NCBI GenBank assembly: GCA_903854075.1
Contig: CAINVI010000167.1
Coordinates: 1-13,845 of the forward strand
Direction of reading: 5' to 3'
Length of the DNA: 13,845 bases
From: Candidatus Pollutiaquabacter sp.
Lineage (GTDB): Bacteria > Bacteroidota > Bacteroidia > AKYH767-A > 2013-40CM-41-45
Part shown: positions 7,952 through 13,845 of the stretch, in pieces
How positions within the stretch are numbered: the stretch's first letter is position 1
How the letters are laid out: every line of letters starts with the position of its first letter
Notes under the pieces: generated by a model
What the model was told of the DNA's origin: nothing
Databases searched by the model: none
The model's input: only the letters and a program-made list of their open reading frames with translations
Made by a program: the position numbers and the translations under genes

Positions 7952-8488
7952 TCAGAGAGATAGCTTATAGATTTCGTTGAGATTGCGACCGTAACCATCA
8001 TAGTCGAGACCGTAACCGACTAAAAAATCATTGGGAACTTCAAACCCAACATAATCCGGACGGAAAGGCTGACGTAAAGCTGCTGGCTTGAATAATAAAG
8101 TCGCGAAGCGAACCTCGGCAGGTGATGATTTTTTCAATTCATTCAAGAGATAAACGGCCGTATCGCCCGAATCGACGATATCCTCCAAAATGATTACCGA
8201 CCGGCCGGCAATATCTTGAGTAAGCCCCATTACGTTTTTAATGTGGCCTGTCGACTGCGTACCTGCATAGGAAGACACCCGGATAAAACCAATCTCACAA
8301 TCGGTGGTAATTTGACGGAAAACATCAGCTGCAAAAAGAAATGCGCCGTTGAGTACAACCACAAATAGCGGTTTTTTTCCATTAAAATCGGTGTCGATCT
8401 GTCTGGCAAGCTCGGTAATTCGTGCTTGAATCTCGGAAGTGGTAATATTGACCTCGAAGGACTTATCCTTGATGGTGATCCGTTTCAT
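7952..8488 (-). CDS. hpt: Hypoxanthine phosphoribosyltransferase
   Basis: A 178-residue type I phosphoribosyltransferase of purine salvage, which joins hypoxanthine (and usually guanine) to PRPP to give IMP or GMP in the cytoplasm. The PRPP-binding motif is clear (VIILEDIVDSGDT, 98-110). The flexible-loop SSYAG segment lies at 72-76, the purine-contacting lysine region at LLFKP (131-135), and the C-terminal VPNDFLVGYGLDYDGYGRNL block (151-170) is typical of bacterial Hpt. It is the first gene of the minus-strand five-gene run and lies just behind a consensus Bacteroidota promoter. The leader is predicted to be only about a dozen bases. It is divergent from purK. Confidence 0.96.
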   Translation of the reverse strand: MKRITIKDKSFEVNITTSEIQARITELARQIDTDFNGKKPLFVVVLNGAFLFAADVFRQITTDCEIGFIRVSSYAGTQSTGHIKNVMGLTQDIAGRSVIILEDIVDSGDTAVYLLNELKKSSPAEVRFATLLFKPAALRQPFRPDYVGFEVPNDFLVGYGLDYDGYGRNLNEIYKLSL

Positions 8489-8504
8489 GATACCCGGTAA
8501 AACC

Positions 8505-8535
8505 CAAAAGTAGTAGTTATACGCCGAGTACGCAA
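8505..8535 (-). promoter_or_regulatory. Bacteroidota-type promoter for the hpt operon
   Basis: On the minus strand TACTTTTG (8512-8505) is a perfect match to the Bacteroidota -7 consensus TAnnTTTG. A TTG (8535-8533) lies 20 bases upstream, which fits the known -33 element and its spacing. Transcription would begin near 8500 and leave a very short leader before the hpt ATG at 8488. Confidence 0.6.
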
Positions 8536-8579
8536 TTTATAATGATCCTTCCTCAGGGATTCCTTAATTTTACGGCCAG

Positions 8580-9725
8580 ATGCAATCTGAACACTTTACA
8601 GCTCCCCGACTTGGAATTCTAGGCGGCGGCCAATTGGGCCGAATGCTGCTTCAAGATGCCATTAATCTGGATATCAACATTTCTGTGCTGGATCCCGATC
8701 CGGAATCGCCGTGCCGTCATTTGGCAGACCATTTTGAAACCGGTTCTTTCAAAGATTACGATACTGTATACCGATTCGGCAAAACAGTTGATATACTTAC
8801 CGTAGAAATCGAACATGTCAACGTTGATGCCTTGGAGGCACTTGAGAAAGAAGGTGTAATTGTTCGCCCTTCCTCGCGAATCCTTCGTCTGGTGCAGGAT
8901 AAAGGCGCTCAAAAGATCTTCTACCGGACTAATGGTATTCCCACTGCCGAATTCCACCTGATTGAACATCACGAGGAATTACCGGGCCACGCCGGATTAC
9001 TTCCGGTCATGCAAAAATTGCGTACCGGGGGCTACGATGGAAAAGGTGTTACTCCACTCCGCACCGTTACAGACTTTACGAACGCCTTTAATGCTCCGAG
9101 TGTACTCGAAAAAATGGTGGATTTCGACAAAGAGCTTGCGGTAATCGTTGCAAGAAACAGGAGCGGTGAATGCGTAAGTTACCCCGCCGTAGAAATGGAA
9201 TTTAATCCGGAAGCTAATCTGGTAGAACTGCTCTTCTGCCCTGCTGGGATCACCTTAGACATCGAAAAAAAAGCCGAAGAAATTGCACGCCGGTTAGCTA
9301 TCGCCATCGAACTTGAAGGTGTTTTGGCGGTCGAAATGTTTTTAACGAAAACAGGCGAACTACTGGTGAACGAAATGGCTCCTCGTCCGCACAACAGCGG
9401 TCACGCCACCATTGAAGCCAATGTCACTTCGCAATACGAACAACACTTACGTGCGGTTTTGAATCTTCCGTTGGGCGACACGCGACTACTTACTCCTGCC
9501 GTCATGGTGAACATTCTGGGGGAAAAAAGTGCCGAAGGCCGGGTGGTGTATGTCGGATTAAGAGAATGCTTGTCCATGAGCGGTGTACACCTTCACCTTT
9601 ACGGAAAACGGAATACGAAACCTTTTCGAAAAATGGGACACGTAACTATTTGCGACAACCAACTTACTAATGCTATTCAGAAAGCTAAAGTAGTCCAGCA
9701 GAAACTTAAAGCGACCGCCAGCTAA
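8580..9725 (+). CDS. purK: N5-carboxyaminoimidazole ribonucleotide synthase
   Basis: A 381-residue ATP-grasp enzyme that makes N5-CAIR from AIR, bicarbonate and ATP in de novo purine synthesis. The N-terminal nucleotide-like fold begins with LGILGGGQLGRM (11-22). TVEIEHV lies at 74-80, the ATP-grasp lysine region at LVQDKGAQK (104-112), the glycine loop LRTGGYDGKGV at 147-157, and the metal/active-site blocks VLAVEMFL (248-255) and VNEMAPRPHNSGH (263-275). The start at 8580 is required because the next in-frame Met lies inside the glycine loop. The upstream gap is only 91 bases; TAATTTTA (8565-8572) is one base off the -7 consensus and so close to the ATG that the message would be nearly leaderless. 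TATAAT at 8538-8543 is an alternative. purE follows after 30 bases. Confidence 0.97.
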   Translation: MQSEHFTAPRLGILGGGQLGRMLLQDAINLDINISVLDPDPESPCRHLADHFETGSFKDYDTVYRFGKTVDILTVEIEHVNVDALEALEKEGVIVRPSSRILRLVQDKGAQKIFYRTNGIPTAEFHLIEHHEELPGHAGLLPVMQKLRTGGYDGKGVTPLRTVTDFTNAFNAPSVLEKMVDFDKELAVIVARNRSGECVSYPAVEMEFNPEANLVELLFCPAGITLDIEKKAEEIARRLAIAIELEGVLAVEMFLTKTGELLVNEMAPRPHNSGHATIEANVTSQYEQHLRAVLNLPLGDTRLLTPAVMVNILGEKSAEGRVVYVGLRECLSMSGVHLHLYGKRNTKPFRKMGHVTICDNQLTNAIQKAKVVQQKLKATAS

Positions 9726-9755
9726 TTCAATTCTAACCTCCAAAGAGCACCAATC

Positions 9756-10244
9756 ATGTCACAGCCAATCGTTGGAATAATAATGGGCAGCCAATCTGAC
9801 CTCGAAGTAATGAAAGCAGCTTCGGCCATACTTGATGAATTCGGTGTGGCACACGAAGTACAAATCGTCTCTGCTCATCGAACACCTGAGTGGATGATGC
9901 AATATGCCACATCAGCTGCTGATCGGGGCATCAAAGTAATCATCGCCGGAGCCGGCGGCGCTGCGCACTTACCGGGAATGACGGCCTCCTTGACATCGTT
10001 ACCCGTTATTGGCGTTCCGGTACGCTCCAGCAATTCTATTGACGGCTGGGATTCCATACTTTCCATCTTACAAATGCCTAACGGCGTTCCAGTAGCTACC
10101 GTTGCATTAAACGCTGCTCAAAATGCCGGTATTCTTGCCGCACAAATTCTCGCCACCCACGATTCTGCACTTTTCAAAAAAGTGGAAGCATTTAAAAACG
10201 GCTTACGCGACAAAGTGATTTCAGCCAATGAAAAGCTTAAATAA
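9756..10244 (+). CDS. purE: N5-carboxyaminoimidazole ribonucleotide mutase
   Basis: A 162-residue class I PurE, which moves the carboxylate of N5-CAIR to carbon to give CAIR, the step directly after PurK. Key blocks are MGSQSD (10-15), SAHRTP (39-44, with H41 at the position of the catalytic histidine), GAGGAAHLPGM (65-75), LPVIGVPV (82-89) and SILQMPNGVPVATVA (103-117). Length is normal and the presence of purK supports the class I (mutase) type rather than an AIR carboxylase. It sits 30 bases downstream of purK and very probably shares its transcript. An inverted repeat overlaps the stop codon. Confidence 0.97.
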   Translation: MSQPIVGIIMGSQSDLEVMKAASAILDEFGVAHEVQIVSAHRTPEWMMQYATSAADRGIKVIIAGAGGAAHLPGMTASLTSLPVIGVPVRSSNSIDGWDSILSILQMPNGVPVATVALNAAQNAGILAAQILATHDSALFKKVEAFKNGLRDKVISANEKLK

Positions 10245-10267
10245 GTTATAGCTAAGGCAATAACTTA
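10242..10267 (+). terminator. Inverted repeat overlapping the purE stop codon, possible weak terminator
   Basis: TAAGTTAT (10242-10249) and ATAACTTA (10260-10267) form a perfect 8-base-pair stem with a 10-base loop, starting at the purE stop codon itself. The stem is AT-rich and no T-run follows, so it may only be an mRNA 3' end structure or chance. Confidence 0.25.
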
Positions 10268-10371
10268 CCAAGTGTTGCGGCCGTTGGTTTCCATGGAAAT
10301 TAATCTCCGCTTTAATTAACCCACTTTTATAGATTTTACGACTTGCCTGCACGAAGTAGTTTCGCTGCAGC
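10245..10371. other. Intergenic region between purE and the envelope gene pair
   Basis: 127 bases. Apart from the purE-end inverted repeat it holds a perfect 12-base palindrome TTTCCATGGAAA (10288-10299) and AT-rich TTAATTAA (10312-10319). A near-match to the -7 element, TAGATTTT (10330-10337), has no convincing -33 partner. A promoter for the next two genes is expected here but cannot be fixed. Confidence 0.4.
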
Positions 10372-11196
10372 ATGAAGAGACCTGTTAGTAGCATACGGCT
10401 TTCCGTATTTTTCTTTTGGCTGGTGAGCCACCACAGTTTTGGACAAGGCATTGTAGCGTCCGCATTAGGACTTGAAGGAACTGCAGTAGCTGATGGTGCA
10501 GCTTTATTCCAAAATCCTGCGATGCTAGCCAAACAACAATTCGCTGAAATCAGCATTCAGCATTACAATCATTTCAGGATTGGAAACTGGAATGACTTAA
10601 GCATCTTTGGAAGTACCGTTACCAGTCCTCGTAGTGCTTTTTCAGCGGGCTATTCCCTACAGGGATTTCCAGGCTTTCAAACACATATTTTGGGCATTGC
10701 CAGTGGTATGACCTGTAGTAAAAAAATAGCGGTGGGAATTGCTGGAGGTATTGAAATGATGCGCATCGGTGATGCGTTGACTCAACGCTCTAACAGCCTT
10801 ATAGCCAAAGCAGGACTCACATATTCACTAAGCTCCTTGTTGCAACTCGGCGTTGTAATCAACAATCCTCATCGCTGGATAACCGTCAATGATGATCCTG
10901 AAAGTACATCAACCGAAATAAGCGCCGGAATATCCTATGAACCGTCAAGGAATTTTACCTGGTATGTAGAACTTAACCACGACATGGTTTCCGGTAGTTG
11001 CAATTCCGGAATTCAATATAATCCAAGTGAAAATATTGCCTGCCGGATCGGCTATAACGGCGCATCGAAGCAGATCAGTGTCGGGTTAGGATTCTTATAT
11101 AAAATATTGTGCATAGACGCTGCTGTTCTTCACCATCCTTTTCTGGGTGTTTCGACCGGAATCTCGATCCGCTACAGTATAATTAGCCGATCATAA
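10372..11196 (+). CDS. Exported PorV/PorQ-like outer-membrane barrel protein
   Basis: A 274-residue protein with a signal peptide (residues 1-24, core LSVFFFWLV, likely cleavage before Q25). The mature start, ALGLEGTAVADGAALFQNPAML (31-52), has the pattern of an early Asn-Pro after a Gly/Ala-rich stretch that I associate with the PorV/PorQ and FadL-like barrels of Bacteroidota. The rest alternates short beta-like strands (for example LGVVINNPHRW, ITVNDDP, ISAGISYEP, ISVGLGFLY) and ends in an aromatic-containing strand (GISIRYSIISRS), as expected of a beta-barrel. Its exact role is unknown: known relatives include accessory parts of type IX secretion, but this one may simply be an envelope barrel. 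Its stop codon TAA directly abuts the ATG of the next gene (TAAATG), so the two are probably co-translated. Confidence 0.7.
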   Translation: MKRPVSSIRLSVFFFWLVSHHSFGQGIVASALGLEGTAVADGAALFQNPAMLAKQQFAEISIQHYNHFRIGNWNDLSIFGSTVTSPRSAFSAGYSLQGFPGFQTHILGIASGMTCSKKIAVGIAGGIEMMRIGDALTQRSNSLIAKAGLTYSLSSLLQLGVVINNPHRWITVNDDPESTSTEISAGISYEPSRNFTWYVELNHDMVSGSCNSGIQYNPSENIACRIGYNGASKQISVGLGFLYKILCIDAAVLHHPFLGVSTGISIRYSIISRS

Positions 11197-13218
11197 ATGA
11201 AAGTATACCTAGTGGCAATAGCACATCTGATGTGGTTTGCACCTGCCAATGCACAATCCACGGGAAACAAAGTAGAACTTTTTCGTCCGGAAACGGAATT
11301 AGATTTGATTACCATTGAAGGAAATATGGAACAACAACTTTATAGTTTGGATGAGCTCCTGCAGCGAAGACCGGATATCAACCAATTTAGCAACGAAGAA
11401 TTACCGCCTCTCCCCTGTCTGAGCGCATTAGCCAATGAAGCCATCCGACAACATTTAAAATTATATGGACCATTATTGGCCGCCGAAGAACTGCAGGTGA
11501 TACGCGAATTATCATCCGAAGAAATCGACTGTCTGTCGCGGCATTTTACGCTACCTCAAAGATTCAATCCTCAAGAAATAAACAAGCTAAAAGGCGCTAT
11601 GACAGGAAAGAACGAGGTAATAGTCCAGTTTCGCAACACATCGATAGACGATAGGACAACGCTGCAACAACACCTCCCCTTCACGAAAAACTACCGCGTT
11701 GCCCTTCGATCGAAAATGCGATTCAGCGATCAGCTCAGCGCAGGCATTAATCTTGAAAAGGATCCCGGTGAAAACTGGTGGACTACTTACGGGCCGGATC
11801 ATACGGGATATTTCATTCATTTTAAGAGTACAAAATATCCCTATCAAATTATCGCCGGAGATTATGCCGTTCATTATGGACAAGGACTTCTATTTTCGCC
11901 ACAAGCTATTGGAGGTGTCAGTGGTGAATTACCCCTGATAAAAAGACCATTGGCAAATGTCAAACCGTACACTTCGATGAATGAACAAGGAGCACTTAAA
12001 GGAGTAGCCATCAGCTACGATACTCCTAAAAAAAGAATGATAATGTTCGCATCAAGCGCTCTTCAGGACGGGCGAGTAACATCTTCTACCGACTCTACTA
12101 AACAATACTTCAGCCGTAATAGTAGTGGCTTACACCGCACGCCGGAAGAAATCGCTACCAAAAACACCTACCGAGCGAATTGTATTGGATTATGTACTGT
12201 CTACAAAAAAGAAATGTACCATCTTGGCGTACTTGCAGCATGGCAGAATACCAATCTTGCACCTGCTCCAACAACTGAAGTTTATCAATCAAGTTATAAA
12301 TCCAGAAAGTCAGCCGTTTTTGCCGGACTCGACTATCAAGTAACTAGTACACGCTATTTGATTTTCGGTGAGACTGCCTTATCAGACAACTACGGCTTTG
12401 CCACTACGAACAGCTTGCTCCTACATCCGGAACGCAGCATTTCTATGGCTATAAACTTTCGCGGAGCAAATGGAAAATGTAACGCACCACTTGCCCAACC
12501 GTTCGGCACTGGCAACTTGCTGGACGGAGGATTTGGCTTCTACACCGGAATCAATTGGAAAATCAATCAGCATTCTACCGTTATTGCATTCCTGGATAAT
12601 TCCAACCAATCATGGCTGCGATTCCAAACCAATACCCTGCAACGACTATCAACCCATGGTATCCGTTTAATATACCTACCGAATAAATCAACAGAAGGCG
12701 TACTCCTCTACCGTAAAAACTCATCGTTAAGCAATGGATCAGGAAATAAGAAAACCCCCTTCATACAAACAGAAGGGTTCAGCCAGTTTAGGATACAACT
12801 TACCGTTAAACCATCCTTCGGATGGCAACTTCGCTACCGGTTTGAAATTAAAAAACCTACAAACTCAGTTACCAACAAATCATTATCAACGCTGGCTTTT
12901 CAGGATATCCGGTATCAACCATCAGGATTTCCGGTAACGATAACCTTACGGATAGGACTGTTCAATATCGATGAATTTGAAAACGCCATTTACGCACAAG
13001 AAAGTGAGCCGTTATATTCGTACCGATCAACTGCATTTTATGGTAATGGTTTTAATTATTATCTGCTGCTACACGGAAAAATCACCACCGCTTTAGATGG
13101 CTGGATAAAAATCGGAAGCATAACGGTTACTGATAGAAAATTTTCAGATGAATGGACCGGTAAAAACGGAAAGACTAAAAATGAAATCAGCTTACAGATC
13201 AGGTGGTCGATGAGATAA
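11197..13218 (+). CDS. Secreted helix-hairpin-helix outer-membrane protein (ComEA-like N-terminus, barrel-like C-terminus)
   Basis: A 673-residue exported protein. The signal peptide spans residues 1-19 (cleavage APANA before Q20). Residues ~45-120 carry a degenerate helix-hairpin-helix repeat (LPPLPCLSALANEAIRQHLK and the tract YGPLLAAEELQVIRELSSEEI), a pattern typical of a Bacteroidota family often labelled ComEA-like. From ~140 on the protein is rich in alternating strands with family blocks GDYAVHYGQG (221-230) and NEQGALKGVAISY (262-274), ending in SLQIRWSM, so an outer-membrane barrel is likely. DNA binding is doubtful because the HhH glycines are poorly kept and the protein is outside the cytoplasm; function is unknown. 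It directly follows the PorV/PorQ-like gene, and its last 20 bases overlap the end of aroA on the other strand. Confidence 0.75.
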   Translation: MKVYLVAIAHLMWFAPANAQSTGNKVELFRPETELDLITIEGNMEQQLYSLDELLQRRPDINQFSNEELPPLPCLSALANEAIRQHLKLYGPLLAAEELQVIRELSSEEIDCLSRHFTLPQRFNPQEINKLKGAMTGKNEVIVQFRNTSIDDRTTLQQHLPFTKNYRVALRSKMRFSDQLSAGINLEKDPGENWWTTYGPDHTGYFIHFKSTKYPYQIIAGDYAVHYGQGLLFSPQAIGGVSGELPLIKRPLANVKPYTSMNEQGALKGVAISYDTPKKRMIMFASSALQDGRVTSSTDSTKQYFSRNSSGLHRTPEEIATKNTYRANCIGLCTVYKKEMYHLGVLAAWQNTNLAPAPTTEVYQSSYKSRKSAVFAGLDYQVTSTRYLIFGETALSDNYGFATTNSLLLHPERSISMAINFRGANGKCNAPLAQPFGTGNLLDGGFGFYTGINWKINQHSTVIAFLDNSNQSWLRFQTNTLQRLSTHGIRLIYLPNKSTEGVLLYRKNSSLSNGSGNKKTPFIQTEGFSQFRIQLTVKPSFGWQLRYRFEIKKPTNSVTNKSLSTLAFQDIRYQPSGFPVTITLRIGLFNIDEFENAIYAQESEPLYSYRSTAFYGNGFNYYLLLHGKITTALDGWIKIGSITVTDRKFSDEWTGKNGKTKNEISLQIRWSMR

Positions 13219-13845
13219 TAGGAACATTAAATCCAAATTTAGCGAGCTGCGACCAGAATTGCGGATAGGACTTTCGCACCACCTCGGGATTCATTATTTG
13301 AAACGGCAAACCGGCAGCAGCTAATACTCCAAATGACATAGCAATACGATGGTCATTTTCCGGACGAACAGTTACCGGTAAAAAATCCGTGGGGAATTCC
13401 TGCAACTCTAGTTCATCATCGCTGATACTAACTTTCGCACCACCTTTGGAAAACACATCACCTAGCACCTGCAACCTGTCACTCTCTTTGTAGCGCAAGT
13501 GGGAAACTCCTGTAAAGCGAGCCGGCTGCTTTAACGAATAACATGCTGACATTAACGCGGGAGCTATATCCGGTGTTGATTTGAGATCAAACAAAAGGCT
13601 TTTACATACTTTATAATCTTGCCTTGCAGAAAGCATCACTCCCTGTTCACTGGCATTAGTTGCAATACCAAGTTCCGAAAAATAGTCTGCCAGCTGTTCA
13701 TCACCCTGAACACCGGTAAATGAAAGTCCGGTCAAATTAATGCTTACATCCCTTTGGGTCGCTACTAACAAGTACCAGAATGCCGCTGAACTCCAATCCC
13801 GTTCGACGGCTATGGATGGACATTCCAGTTGTTGATAAGGAATTA
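13199..13845 (-). CDS. aroA: 3-phosphoshikimate 1-carboxyvinyltransferase (EPSP synthase), C-terminal half
   Basis: The minus-strand frame is open from the right edge to the TGA at 13199-13201, giving the last 214 residues of a protein whose N-terminal half lies beyond 13845. EPSP synthase joins PEP to shikimate-3-phosphate in aromatic amino acid synthesis. In this fragment ERDWSSAAFWY (14-24) matches the conserved D/S-S-A segment. The catalytic Asp is in STPDIAPALM (D92), KESDR lies at 119-123 (Glu and Arg of the active site), ENDHRIAMSFG at 162-172 holds the PEP-binding Arg, and VVRKSYPQFW (188-197) the C-terminal Lys. A TTG codon at 13771 is not the start, because homology runs through it. 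The 3' end overlaps the HhH-protein gene by 20 bases. Confidence 0.95.
   Translation of the reverse strand, partial: IPYQQLECPSIAVERDWSSAAFWYLLVATQRDVSINLTGLSFTGVQGDEQLADYFSELGIATNASEQGVMLSARQDYKVCKSLLFDLKSTPDIAPALMSACYSLKQPARFTGVSHLRYKESDRLQVLGDVFSKGGAKVSISDDELELQEFPTDFLPVTVRPENDHRIAMSFGVLAAAGLPFQIMNPEVVRKSYPQFWSQLAKFGFNVPIISSTT

Noticed and set aside
8538..8543. TATAAT as a sigma70-type -10 box for purK
   Set aside because: There is no matching -35 at the right distance, and Bacteroidota promoters use TAnnTTTG; kept only as an alternative in the purK entry.
13769..13771. TTG at 13771 as the start of a 190-residue gene
   Set aside because: The frame and EPSP synthase homology (ERDWSSAAFWY) continue upstream to the window edge, so this is an internal Leu codon of aroA.

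Overview
The window looks like a chromosomal segment from a member of the Bacteroidota. The evidence is a very large secreted PKD/Ig-like repeat protein, a PafA-type alkaline phosphatase, a PorV/PorQ-like barrel next to a secreted helix-hairpin-helix outer-membrane protein, and a TTG-N20-TAnnTTTG promoter. No tRNA, rRNA, CRISPR array, IS element or phage gene was seen. Coding density is high and most intergenic gaps are short.

Layout: (1) 1-3794, minus: the first ~1264 residues of a giant secreted modular adhesin-like protein that is still open at the left edge. (2) 3795-4048: AT-rich gap with a weak terminator for the upstream operon and the leader of the adhesin gene. (3) 8488-4049, minus: a tight five-gene run, hpt - adk - obgE - PAP2 phosphatase - PafA-like phosphatase, with gaps of 12, 31, -4 and 12 bases. 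(4) 8489-8579: a 91-base divergent promoter region. (5) 8580-10244, plus: purK and purE, the two steps that convert AIR to CAIR in purine synthesis. (6) 10245-10371: gap with inverted repeats. (7) 10372-13218, plus: two directly abutting genes for exported envelope proteins. (8) 13199-13845, minus: the C-terminal half of aroA (EPSP synthase), overlapping tail-to-tail with the preceding gene.

Functionally, purine salvage (hpt, adk) and de novo purine synthesis (purK, purE) face each other across one short regulatory region. The salvage side is linked to an essential GTPase gene and two phosphatases: one in the membrane acting on lipid phosphates, and one exported and acting on phosphomonoesters. 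The remaining genes mostly concern the cell envelope and surface.

The points most worth checking are: an apparent Gly-to-Val change at the invariant glycine before the P-loop lysine of ObgE; the strictly regular two-cysteines-per-module architecture of the giant surface protein; and the coupled pair of uncharacterised envelope proteins (PorV/PorQ-like plus HhH barrel). No clear defence system or other novel multi-gene system was found. The envelope pair is the nearest candidate for an undescribed system.
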